Assembly: GCA_014281115.1 (NCBI GenBank)
Contig: JACONQ010000005.1
Span: 2,232,001 to 2,296,000 of the forward strand
Length of the DNA stretch: 64,000 nucleotides
From: Laburnicola sp. R22_1
Taxonomy: Eukaryota; Ascomycota; Dothideomycetes; Pleosporales; Didymosphaeriaceae
Direction: 5' to 3'
Shown here: piece after piece, positions 11,862 through 22,126 of the stretch
Layout of the letters: the number at the start of each line of letters is the position of its first letter
Position numbering within the stretch: the stretch's first letter is position 1
Program-made: the position numbers and the translations under genes
The notes under the pieces: generated by a model
Told to the model about the DNA's origin: nothing
What the model saw: the letters and a program-made list of their open reading frames with translations, nothing else
The model's database searches: none

Positions 11862-13994
11862 CCGTGGGTCACCACCTGGTGCACGGCCCCACCTGGTGCA
11901 CGGTTTCCAGATGCCTACACCCACAACTTTTGCAGCTGTAGAGTCGCATATATATTGTATTATCGCGAGATTTTTTAGTGGAGGGCTTTTAAGGACCTAT
12001 TTGATTGATTGGTAACGATAAACTACGTGCGATACCTCTGTGGGAGGCGTACTTTGCGGGTACGCGTGGCAGGGCCGGGTGTAGGTACCACATCAACTAC
12101 AGATGATATATCCACACCAACATCCTCTGTCTCCTCAGCGACTTGAGGAGGTGGTGCAAAGGCCTTTTGACGGCGTCTATTACCCTTTTGGAGAATTGTA
12201 TATCTTGTTGGAGTTGCTTTTTAGCTTCGCGCGCGATCCTAGCTTCTTCGCGCTGCACGGCCTTCTCGCGCTGTTCTTAAAGGCGTATTTCTTTGGCCAC
12301 CTCTCTCATGCGCTGCCTCTCTTCAAGCATGGTAGCCTTCTCCTGCTTCTGCTACTCCCTACGCTTGATCTCCTTGGACTTCTGTTGTTGTAGTAGCTGC
12401 TTATTAGCATCCTTTTGTGCTTGGCGATCGCGGGCGTCCTTGACTTTAGATGGCGACCAGAATATAGCTCCACTATTATACTCCTGCGGTGCCTTAAGTA
12501 ATAGAGGCCTGCCACGTTGACGGCGCTTCTTCTTATTGACAAAGGCCCCTCTAAGTCGCTCGTTTTCATGCTGGAGGAGCTGTTTTTGTATAGCCATCAC
12601 GTGAATCGTCTGGCTTAGCTGTTGGGAGCGTCAATCGTAGATATCCTCCACTACCTGGCGCAGTAATCGCTCAATCTTTCTCCAATCTAAAGCGCTGAGT
12701 ACGGAAGTAGTACTATCGCTTAATGAGGGCCTCTCAGTCTCCTCTATTTTAAACTTCTTAAGTATAGCCTCTGAGTCTAACGGCGAAAGCCCTGTGACTT
12801 AAAAAGCCGTTAAGATCGTCTTTTCCTTAAACGTTGTATGCCAGGCCTTATAGAACAAGCGGAAGAAGTCTCTTTTTGTAATCGCGGAGATGCCCTGACA
12901 GCTATACATGAACTCAGAGAGCTCGTTTAAGTACGCAGTTAATAGAGGCTTAAAAAGGCAGACGTCAAGCGGCTGCAAGGTGTAGGTAGCGTGGGGAGGA
13001 TAGATGGCCAGAAGAATCCGATTGTCGTCGCAAAACTTAATAAACTCCATTGATATATGTAAGCCATAGCTGTTAAGGATAAGTAAATAATATAATTGTC
13101 TTGCCTTTGCTTTTGTTTCGCGATTAAACACCTGTTTAAGCCATAAGAGCCCTAGCTTGTTATTAGTCCATCCACTAGGCGATAAGGCGAAGAAGGTTTT
13201 GTGCTCTGTAGGGTCGAAATTCTAAAGCCATAAGTCTTGTATCTTGCCAGAAACAGCCTAATAAATTAGCGTAGGCGTGAGATAGCTGCTGTCAGCGCAA
13301 ATATAGGCTATCGTAGTTATCCACTCCCTATTGCCGTCCTAGAGTGCTTGTTTCACGCCTCCGTAATTATATTAATAGCGGGAGAACACGCGCTTTATTT
13401 TTGACAGCACCCCAATTAAGAAGCCCTTCTTATCCATATTGTAGATATTGCGAGCCTCGATATTATACTAAGTTATCTTCTAGTCTAGGAGCTTAAAATA
13501 TAGGGCGTATTTAAAGGTAGAGTCAGCTCTGTGGCGTGTGGAATCGATGCCAGATACCCATTAAGATACAAGCTCAATGTGATGCCGCGCAGTAAAGCGA
13601 TTAACCCAGTTTTTTCCTAGCTCTTTTCCTACTATTTCTGCTGCGAAATTCCGTATCATCTCCCTTGTAGGTGGTAGCCCTCGTACACAGAGCTTATCAA
13701 TATATTGTACGAGCTCAGTTTCCTGTGTAGAGTTGAGAAGGCGCATATTATCGACTTTCTCCGCATAGCTGCCGATAACCCCGCGGTGACGCTTCGACAG
13801 CAACGTTCGATCAACACCGTACTTTTTCGCAGTCTGAGTATAATTAGGCTTCTCTCCAAGCTTCAGCGATTTTAACAACTCTAGGGCAGCCTCCATTGGG
13901 TGTATATTGGTGGTGTAAAGCGATTCTGAAAGTGCGGGAGATTTGGTGTTGGCCGTGCACGAGGTGGGGCCGTGCACGAGGTGGTGACCCACGG
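11862..13994 (-). mobile_element. Pogo/Fot1-like DNA transposon B, RIP-decayed
   Basis: Terminal inverted repeats of 42 bp (11862-11903 and 13953-13994) match except for two positions. They are flanked by TA at 11860-11861 and 13995-13996, the target duplication of the Tc1-mariner-pogo group. Each repeat contains two tandem copies of a CACCTGGTGCACGG-like box separated by CCC. Total length is 2133 bp. The transposase lies on the minus strand, starting 98 bp from the right end. Confidence 0.93.
12306..13896 (-). pseudogene. Pogo/Fot1-like transposase of element B
   Basis: ATG 13896 starts MEAALELLKSLKLGEKPNYT with a psq/CENP-B type helix-turn-helix and a second DNA-binding segment (RGLPPTREMIRNFAAEIV). 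The frame is broken by TAA at about 13561, just before the catalytic domain. Later pieces show the DDE region: YNMDKKG near 13430 where relatives have YNMDEKG, and LLILNSYGLH (about 13080) where relatives have LLVLDGHGSH, so the second catalytic Asp is Asn. The PPHATYTLQPLDV segment and a basic coiled C-terminal tail (12306-12600) follow. All changes are G>A or C>T type, so RIP inactivation is likely. Confidence 0.85.
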
Positions 13995-13996
13995 TA

Positions 13997-14329
13997 TGGC
14001 TAACGGATCAGATGCTTTAGAGTTCAGCCTGGTAAAGTAATCTTACCTGCTGGCAAGACCACGCATGTGTATCGGAGCATCCCAGTGTAGGTAGACGGGA
14101 TGTCAAGGATGGCATGAAATTTGAAACTGAAACCCTTCAATTTTGTTTCCCGCACGGAACCGCTCGTAGTCTATCCCAACTAGTTGATCCACCAATCATA
14201 TCAACGCATTTCCCGATTGTCAAATATACACAGATTTACAGGACCGTGAAACCTCCAAAAAGCAGATGATATGAGCATCAAGCTTCCTTGGCACAATCCA
14301 TGTGGATGCATTTGTGACATTCCAAGCAT
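13997..14329. other. Spacer between transposon B and the foldback element
   Basis: No gene or repeat recognised. Confidence 0.4.
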
Positions 14330-14818
14330 GGATCTGCTATGTTCGAAAATCGGGGGATTTCTTGGCGTCCCCCCAAAAAACTCCCCCTCACCACCTAAGA
14401 TCAACATTATCACCACGCAATCGCACAGCTTATAAATTCATAAAAGGGTGCTTTTTTATATATAAAACACAATTCTTCTTGAATTTTTATGCTATCTCCT
14501 TGCGTTATTGAGATGACTATAGTTGCTTTCATCTGATCTTACCTCAGATAGCGCCAAGACTATGTGGCCTGTGCGTGTTCGAAAATCAGGGTACATATTC
14601 AAAAATTGGGGGATAGCTTCAATCACCTACATCTCCGCCACATAAGGAGATAGCTTAAAAATTCAAAAAGAATTAGATTTTATATATAAAAAAGCACTTT
14701 TTTACAAATTTTTATGCTATGCAATAATGTGGTGATAATGTTGGCTTTTGAAAAGGTGGTGTAGTGCGAATTTGAGAGGGTGCCAAGAAATCCCCCGATT
14801 TTCGAACATAGCAGATCC
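14330..14818. repeat. Long inverted repeat (foldback/MITE-like element)
   Basis: The arms 14330-about 14515 and about 14632-14818 are inverted copies. The outermost 37 bases (starting GGATCTGCTATGTTCG) match perfectly; further in, homology continues with small gaps through a shared TGCTTTTTTATATATAAAA block to a TTTTTA(T/A)GCTATCTCCTT block. The spacer of about 115 bp holds a further degenerate copy of the TTCGAAAATC motif. No open reading frame and no clear target duplication, so the element type is unproven. Its right arm ends 5 bp from transposon C. Confidence 0.75.
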
Positions 14819-16408
14819 GGGTACCATGACTAATCACCAAATGCACGACCCCACCAAATGCACGGTTTTGAAAAAATCCACGTAGTTTATCAACGCTCAT
14901 AACTCCACTAATATTAACGCTATGGAGGCCGCGCTGACAGCAATCGAAAGCTTGCCAGCAGGCGAAAAGCCTAATTACACCAAAATTGCCAAATTATTTG
15001 GCGTTAAGCGATCAACTTTATCGCGGCGCGCGCGCGGGATCAATAAAAGCCACATAGAGAGGGCAAATGAGCAGAAATTTCTCAACACCACATAAGAAAA
15101 AGAGCTTATAAACTACATATATAAGCTTAATAAGAGAGGCCTGCCTCCTACAAAGCAAATAATCTAAAATTTTGCAACAGAAATAGCCAGAAAAGAGCCA
15201 GGCAAAAACTAGGTTAAGCGCTTTATTACCCGCAATAATATTAAGCTCATATCGCGATGGACTACTGGTATCGACGCCTGTCGCCACCGCGCTAATTCTG
15301 CTACCAAATACGCCTTATACTTTAAGCTTTTAGGCGACAAAATAACCTAGTACGATATCGACAGTCGCCATATGTACAATATGGATGAAAAAGAGTTCCT
15401 TATTGGAGTGCTCACCAAGATGAAAAGAGTGTTCTCGCGGCAGCTGTATAAGCAGGGCCCTCACAAGCAAATGCTCCAGGACAGCAATAGAGAGTAGGTA
15501 ACAACAATTGCCTATATTTGCGCCGACAGTACCTCGCTAACGCCAGCCTTAATTTATTAAGCTACTACAGGTAATATACAAGACTTATGGCTTCAAGATT
15601 TTAATCCGCAACACCACAAGGCCTTTTTTACGAGCTTATTAAGTGGGTGGACTAACAATAAGATTGGTTTGGCGTGGCTTAAACAAGTATTTAATCGCGA
15701 GATCAAGGAGAAAGCTCGTAGGGAGTACCGACTACTCATACTTAATAGGCATGAGTCTTATATTACCATGCAATTTATCACGTACTGCGACAATAACAAA
15801 ATACTCCTTACAACCTTCCCGCCACACACTACCCACACTCTCTAGCCTCTTAATGTGGCGATGTTTAAGCCTCTAAGTACGGCGTATACAAGAGAGCTCT
15901 TAGAGTTTATGTACAACTGCCAGGGCCTCTCAGCAATTATCAAACGCGGCTTTTATTAACTCTTTAACGCCTCCTAGCAAAGGGCCTTTTAAGAAACAAT
16001 AATACTCAAAGCTTTTAAGTGTACTAGGTTGTCACCTTATAACCTAAACACTATACTTAAGAAGTTTATCGCAGAGCACAAGAGCCCTCCCTTAAGTTGG
16101 AGTAGCTTGTCAAACCTCTCTAATTCTAATTAGCGTAAAGTACGGCAAATACTAAAGGACATTGTTGCGGAGGACTACGCTAAGGAGCGTAAACAGCTGT
16201 CGCAAAATTATCACAAGCTTAAGATCAAATATAGGATCCTTTAACACTAATACAATAGGCTTAAGCAAGCTTTTATTAACAAGAAGAGGCGCCGTCAACG
16301 TGGCAAGCCTCTCCTACTTAATAAACCTAATAATTGGCATAGCGGCGCTGTATTTTACTCACCTAGCAAAGTTTAGAGGGCCCGCAAGAGGTAGGAGCAA
16401 ATTAAGAC

Positions 16409-16614
16409 TGTTGGCAGTAGCTCTCCCCAAGTAGCTAGCGTTGTTACAGGGGTTCTACCCCTAGCCTTGCCTCCTTGTTTGGCCAGTGTTTGACAGGGGG
16501 TCTGCCCTATCCTCACCTCCACGGTGAGGATAGGACAACAACTTACAACCAAAATCTTTGACTATCTATTTATTACTGTTTACCGTGTATACACGACCCG
16601 ACGTGGAACCAACA
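16409..16614 (+). repeat. 5' LTR of copia-2
   Basis: 206 bp, apparently identical to 25813-26018. It should carry the promoter and the start of the transcript; the polyprotein ATG follows at 16829. Confidence 0.96.
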
Positions 16615-16828
16615 CTGATCAGTGGTTAACCTCACGTTAGCCACAGACAAGCAAGGTACCAGCGCTCGAAGGGTGATTGCGAGTATCGACTTATAGCATA
16701 CTGGCTTTTGCCTGGTAATTACTAGTATCGACTCATAGCGTACTGGTTTTGCCTCAACAACGTCGCTTACGATACAGGACTTGAAGACTCGTCTCACTGT
16801 CCTATAGTACCGTCATATAGCGACAACC

Positions 16829-19800
16829 ATGTCAGCTTCAGCGTCTGGAAAAGAGACCAGCTCTCTCGGCACCGCAAACCCAGAGGATACCCAAGACAAA
16901 CCTACGCAATCAACCGCGTACAGTAACAACAACTTTGTTCCTGCCAAAGTCCAGAAACTACGAGAGGAGTTTCAGATCGACCTACGCGGATGGGACAAGG
17001 ATATTGACATCTCTAACCCAGAACACCTCACAGAGCCAATCCTTAACGCATACATCTTGAGCACTGTCTCACTGTACAAAAGTTCTCAATATAGAGGTAT
17101 TGGACTATGGGAAACCTTCAAGACAGACTTTGATGGATGGACAAAGGCAACCTTCGAGATACCAGCTAGGAAAGCTCGGTGTACACTGCGCGATTACCTC
17201 CTCTACAATGGCGTATGGGTTGACAGCGGCATAAGGAAATCGATTGGCAAGTCTCTTCAAGACGTACTTGACAACGACGAGCCACATCAGTGGACAGAGG
17301 AGGAGATCATACAGGCAGGCAAAATTACGCGAACCCATCTAGAGGAGATTGCTTCAAATATAGCTCCGAAGCCAGCTATACAGAGTACAGCTCCCCAAGA
17401 CGATACAACAATAGTCAGAACAACTGAGTTGCCCTATCCGAATCGTAACCCGTCACTGTTGCCGCCGCCAGAGCCTCAGCAGCTGCCTCAGCAAGTACAG
17501 CAGCAGCAATCTCAGCAGCCACAAGTACGGTTTCCATCGTACACGAATCTGCCAGCACCATCTACATATAGAGGTTTCTCAGCACCGCCACCAATACCAT
17601 ATACAGCCCCAGATCCAGAAAGGATCCCAATTCAGACAAAGACAGGGTTTCTCAAGGTCTATACAGAGGACATGAAATACAGCGGCGACAAGGATGACTT
17701 TCTGTCAGCCAAGTTAAGGACCTTTTACGATACCTGCGAGTTGTTTGAGATCTCTGAGGGACAGATGCACTGGCTCTACCCTATCTCACTTAAAGGACGA
17801 GCTAAAGCTTTCTATCAGAGTAAGATCCGCGGCAGAGGCTTTAATTTTGCTATAATTGTCAAGACTGTTAGGGAACACTTTGAGACAGAGGAGGATCTGC
17901 AACGATACACTATCCTTTGGCACGAAGCCTCTCTACTCAACCTTGTACAGAAAAGTCCAGAGAGGCCAATGCTAGAGCTCTTTCAAGAGCTCACAGATGA
18001 GCTGCAACAGATACAGGATGGACTGACAGAGCACACTATGGAGTATTCTTCAGAGATGAGCCTCCGCAACGCAGTGATACGAGCCTGCCGCGGCGTTAAG
18101 GAGTGTAGCATGGCTCTGTACAAACCAGCGTCTACGTATGAAGGACTTTGTGCGGAAATCAGGTCAGCAATTGTTACGGCGGAGAAAGAGAGACAAGCAC
18201 AGCGCCAGGCCTACTATACGGACGACAGCCCGGATCCGCAGCAGTACTGGACGGACCGGACGTACAACCGCGGCAGCAACCGCTACCGCTTCGGCCGCGA
18301 TAAAGGCAGTTACAGTCGCGCTAGAGGCGGAAACCAGTCATTCCGCGACCGCTACAGAGGATCCCAGCGGTTCCAGCGGGACGCAAAACGATGCTGGGTA
18401 TGTGGGAAGATTAACTGCTTCTCTACAAGGCACACACCAGAGGAAAGGCGCAGATTATACGACAGGCACGCTCAACATCTACAGCAAACAATGGACTGTA
18501 CAACAGAGGATATCCAGCAGTTCCTAGTTGACTACGAAGGCCTTGATATATCCGACAGCAATGCCCATAATAGCAACGCCACTGCCGACCCGAGCGGGAT
18601 CACCAACTTGATCGACGGATTACTGCAGGATGAGGCGGACTATAGCGAGCAATTCTTCTGCGAGGGCTACCTAGCAGGGCCGCGTGCAATTGACGGCGCC
18701 AAAACTGTGTCAATATTGAACGATCAATCAGTCTCTCACAGGCTTACAGGAGGATATCAGTCTCACAGGCTTATAGAAGGATATGAGGCATGGACAACAG
18801 GCCGCAACTGTACGTTTGAGGATCGCTACTCATCCGCTGTCTTTCAGGGGATTATGCCAGATACTGGAGCTTCTGGCATATCGACTGCTGGCCAACCCCA
18901 GGTTGAAGCTCTGTGTAGGAAACTGCCACTCGTACAGATCGATACCTCAGCAGCTAGTCAGACAATTCGATTTGGCAAAGGCGACACTAGAACCCTTGGA
19001 GTAATAGTTGTTCCAACTCCAGTTGGTAATATTACCTTCCATATTGTTCCTACAAAGACGCCCTTCCTGTACTGTGTACAGGACATGAATCGCATGGGGG
19101 TACGGCTTGACAATCTCCGCAGTGTACTTGTCCAGAACGACTCTAAGTTCGTCCCTATTGTATGGAAATGGGGCCACCCGTACATGCTTCTGGATCAGGA
19201 AGAATCGCTAGCAGGGTGTCACTGGACAGCGACAGAAGACCGCGGTTCGCGAGCAACTTGCCACCTCACAGAGACTGAACTACGACGCCTCCACCGACGA
19301 TTCGGCCACCCGTCAGTACGCCGACTGCTCCGGCTGTTACAGCGCGCTGGCCATGAGGTAGACCAGCAGATCCTGCAACACCTGACAAGGTATTGCCACC
19401 ACTGTCAGATGAATGCCAAGTCACCTGGCAGATTCAAATTTACGTTAAAAGACGACTATGAGTTCAATTTTTCTATTGTTGTGGACGTACTATACATTAA
19501 TGGCAAGCCAGTCCTCCAGATAGTTGATGAAGCTACCCGATTTGGTGCCTCACGATTCCTACCTGACATGTCTGCAGCTACGGCATGGGACACGATCCGA
19601 ATCTGCTGGATTGACGTCTATCTTGGCCCGCCAGATCAGATTGTGCATGACGCCGGTACAAACTTTGCTTCGCGGGAGTTCCAGCAGCTCGCCAGATCGA
19701 TGGCAATTATCACAAAGGAAGTGCCAGTAGAAGCTCACAACAGCATTGGCTTAGTAGAGCGATACCACGCCCCTCTGCGCCGCGCGTACAAGATTATAGA

Positions 19801-22081
19801 AGCTGAGGTACAGGACGAGAGACCAAGCAAGGAGCTCATACTACAAATGGCACAGAAGGCTGTCAACGATTCAGCAGGACCAGATGGACTAGTGCCCACT
19901 CTGCTAGTGTTTGGCGCCTACCCAAGGATGACGGACGCAGATCCTCCGTCACCCTCTACTGAAAAACGTACAAAAGCTATCAGACTAGCGACTGATGAAG
20001 TGCGAAAACTGCACGCCCAGCGCCAAATCAACGACGCCCTTGCGATACGGAATGGCCCAGATACGCGGATTACTGTCAACCTGCCTATTGGCTCCCAGGT
20101 CCGAGTATACAGAGAGAAGAAAGGATGGACAGGCCCACATACGCTGCTTGAAACCCAGGGAGAGACCTGTATAGTAGAGCTGCCAAGCGGATCAACCCAG
20201 TTCCGCTCAACAGTTGTGAAACCGTACTATAAGGAGCCGCAAGAGACTACGCCACAAGATCCCACACTGCCAGATACCACAATGCCAGATCCTGTTGGCG
20301 GTACGCCACCCAAATCCCCGCGCGAGAAACCAGCCGCAGAAGCTCGACCCAGTCGCCAAAGACGCAAGCCAACAAGATACCCAGGTGACGAAACAGACAA
20401 TGAGGATCAGGGTGAGCAGCTTCAATCAACAGCCTACATGACCGCAAAGGAAGTTGCGGATAGAGAGCTCTCTCGCAAACTGCGCCAGGAAGGCAAGATT
20501 ACAACACTAGGAGCACCTTTTGAGGCATCACAAAGGCAGGAAATCGACGGGCTAATTGCAAGAGGAGTCTTTGAGTTTACTCAGTACGATCCAGATGGCA
20601 AACACCAGGGGATCCGAGTATTCAAATCGCGACTAGTCAATGAGGTCAAAGGCAAGACAACAGACAACCCTTTTGAGAAATCTAGGCTAGTAATACAGGC
20701 GTACAATAACAACGGAAAGGAGATTATCCTTACGCAATCTCCCACAATCCAACAGTCTAGTCAACGTCTTATTCTAGCTCTAGCACCTACGGCTATCCAC
20801 TGCGATATCAGAGTATACCTCCGCGACGTCACTCAAGCCTATACGCAGTCAACAACATATCTCAACCGTCTCATTCTCGCTCGACTGCCTAGTCAGCTTC
20901 AATCAACCTACCCGCCAAATACAATTATGGTGGTACAACGACCGCTATACGGCATACCAGAGGCAGGCACACACTGGTGGGCGACTTACCACAAGCACCA
21001 CCGCCAACAGTTAGCTATGGAGACGTCTACGTACGACCCCTGCCTGCTATTAACAGCAGAAAAGCCTTTTGGAGTTGTTGGCATGCAGACAGACGATACC
21101 TTGATTCTTGCAGATGAGCAGTTTGCTGAAAAAGAAGATACAGAACTGCAAAAGGCAGAAATCAAGGCTAAACCAAAGGAAGCTCTCTCTGAAAGCCTAC
21201 CACTACTATTCAATGGCTGTATTATTACACAGAAAGACAAAGTGATAGAAATGAGACAGAAGGACCAGGGCAAGAAGATCCAGCTTGTAGACCTGTCGCA
21301 CAGTGACTTCCGCCAGGCGTACAGAGAACAACGAGCTCGAGCAGCTTATATTGCGACAATTTGCCAACCAGAGGCTTCATTTGATCTATCTCGCGCCGCG
21401 CAAGCTCAGGATCCAACAGAAGAGGACGCAAAGGATCTCAACAAGCGACTAAAGTGGCAACTTGACAACCTGACCCGTGGACTACAATACGTGCCGCTAC
21501 ACCTTGCAACAGCAAAGCTGTATATCTTTGTTGACGGCTCATTTGCAAACAATAAAGATTATAGCTCCCAGATTGGATATATTATTGTATTAGCAAATGA
21601 GACAACAGAGGACGACCCTGCGGCACAAGATAAGTTCGAAATCTATGGTAACCTGCTCCACTGGAGCTCAACCAAGAGCAAAAGGATTACACGGAGCGTG
21701 CTAGCTTCAGAGATCTACGGCATGGTTAGTGGCGTAGATATAGGTGTCTGTATAGGTCAGACAATTGGCAAGATTGCGTCGCAACTTGCATCTGATCTTG
21801 GAGAACTATTGCCAATAGTAGTCTGTACAGACTCCTACTCGCTATACGAGTGCCTTGTCAAGCTTGGTACAACAAAGGAGAAGAGACTTATGATAGATAT
21901 TATGGCTCTACGCCAATCATACGAGAGACGCGAGCTCGCAGAGATCCGATGGATTAATGGAGACGACAACCCTGCCGACGCGATGACTAAGAGCAATCCG
22001 AATAAGTCCCTTGAACAGCTAGTTAGCTTAAACAAGCTGACAATTAGGATAGAAGGATGGGTGAAGCGGAAGGAGGAGTAG
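16829..22081 (+). CDS. Copia-2 gag-pol polyprotein (1750 aa, intact)
   Basis: A single ORF encodes all retrotransposition proteins. Order: gag (residues 1 to about 560) with a Q/P-rich stretch and a C-x2-C...H knuckle-like motif (RCWVCGK, about 522); aspartic protease DTGASG (about 678); integrase with its H/C zinc-binding part (LHRRFGHP about 821, YCHHC about 855) and catalytic residues in VVDVLYI, VHDAGTNF and VERYH (about 884-977); reverse transcriptase (about 1200-1450) with QTDD in place of YVDD; and RNase H from YIFVDGSF (about 1565) to the end with TDSYSLYE and GDDNPADAM. No stop or frameshift is present, in contrast to copia-1. Gag and pol are fused without a frameshift site, as in many fungal copia elements. 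Cleavage would be by its own protease. Confidence 0.96.
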   Translation: MSASASGKETSSLGTANPEDTQDKPTQSTAYSNNNFVPAKVQKLREEFQIDLRGWDKDIDISNPEHLTEPILNAYILSTVSLYKSSQYRGIGLWETFKTDFDGWTKATFEIPARKARCTLRDYLLYNGVWVDSGIRKSIGKSLQDVLDNDEPHQWTEEEIIQAGKITRTHLEEIASNIAPKPAIQSTAPQDDTTIVRTTELPYPNRNPSLLPPPEPQQLPQQVQQQQSQQPQVRFPSYTNLPAPSTYRGFSAPPPIPYTAPDPERIPIQTKTGFLKVYTEDMKYSGDKDDFLSAKLRTFYDTCELFEISEGQMHWLYPISLKGRAKAFYQSKIRGRGFNFAIIVKTVREHFETEEDLQRYTILWHEASLLNLVQKSPERPMLELFQELTDELQQIQDGLTEHTMEYSSEMSLRNAVIRACRGVKECSMALYKPASTYEGLCAEIRSAIVTAEKERQAQRQAYYTDDSPDPQQYWTDRTYNRGSNRYRFGRDKGSYSRARGGNQSFRDRYRGSQRFQRDAKRCWVCGKINCFSTRHTPEERRRLYDRHAQHLQQTMDCTTEDIQQFLVDYEGLDISDSNAHNSNATADPSGITNLIDGLLQDEADYSEQFFCEGYLAGPRAIDGAKTVSILNDQSVSHRLTGGYQSHRLIEGYEAWTTGRNCTFEDRYSSAVFQGIMPDTGASGISTAGQPQVEALCRKLPLVQIDTSAASQTIRFGKGDTRTLGVIVVPTPVGNITFHIVPTKTPFLYCVQDMNRMGVRLDNLRSVLVQNDSKFVPIVWKWGHPYMLLDQEESLAGCHWTATEDRGSRATCHLTETELRRLHRRFGHPSVRRLLRLLQRAGHEVDQQILQHLTRYCHHCQMNAKSPGRFKFTLKDDYEFNFSIVVDVLYINGKPVLQIVDEATRFGASRFLPDMSAATAWDTIRICWIDVYLGPPDQIVHDAGTNFASREFQQLARSMAIITKEVPVEAHNSIGLVERYHAPLRRAYKIIEAEVQDERPSKELILQMAQKAVNDSAGPDGLVPTLLVFGAYPRMTDADPPSPSTEKRTKAIRLATDEVRKLHAQRQINDALAIRNGPDTRITVNLPIGSQVRVYREKKGWTGPHTLLETQGETCIVELPSGSTQFRSTVVKPYYKEPQETTPQDPTLPDTTMPDPVGGTPPKSPREKPAAEARPSRQRRKPTRYPGDETDNEDQGEQLQSTAYMTAKEVADRELSRKLRQEGKITTLGAPFEASQRQEIDGLIARGVFEFTQYDPDGKHQGIRVFKSRLVNEVKGKTTDNPFEKSRLVIQAYNNNGKEIILTQSPTIQQSSQRLILALAPTAIHCDIRVYLRDVTQAYTQSTTYLNRLILARLPSQLQSTYPPNTIMVVQRPLYGIPEAGTHWWATYHKHHRQQLAMETSTYDPCLLLTAEKPFGVVGMQTDDTLILADEQFAEKEDTELQKAEIKAKPKEALSESLPLLFNGCIITQKDKVIEMRQKDQGKKIQLVDLSHSDFRQAYREQRARAAYIATICQPEASFDLSRAAQAQDPTEEDAKDLNKRLKWQLDNLTRGLQYVPLHLATAKLYIFVDGSFANNKDYSSQIGYIIVLANETTEDDPAAQDKFEIYGNLLHWSSTKSKRITRSVLASEIYGMVSGVDIGVCIGQTIGKIASQLASDLGELLPIVVCTDSYSLYECLVKLGTTKEKRLMIDIMALRQSYERRELAEIRWINGDDNPADAMTKSNPNKSLEQLVSLNKLTIRIEGWVKRKEE

Positions 22082-22126
22082 TAGGAGATTCAGGTAATTG
22101 GGGATAGCTTCATTTTCACAAAGAAA

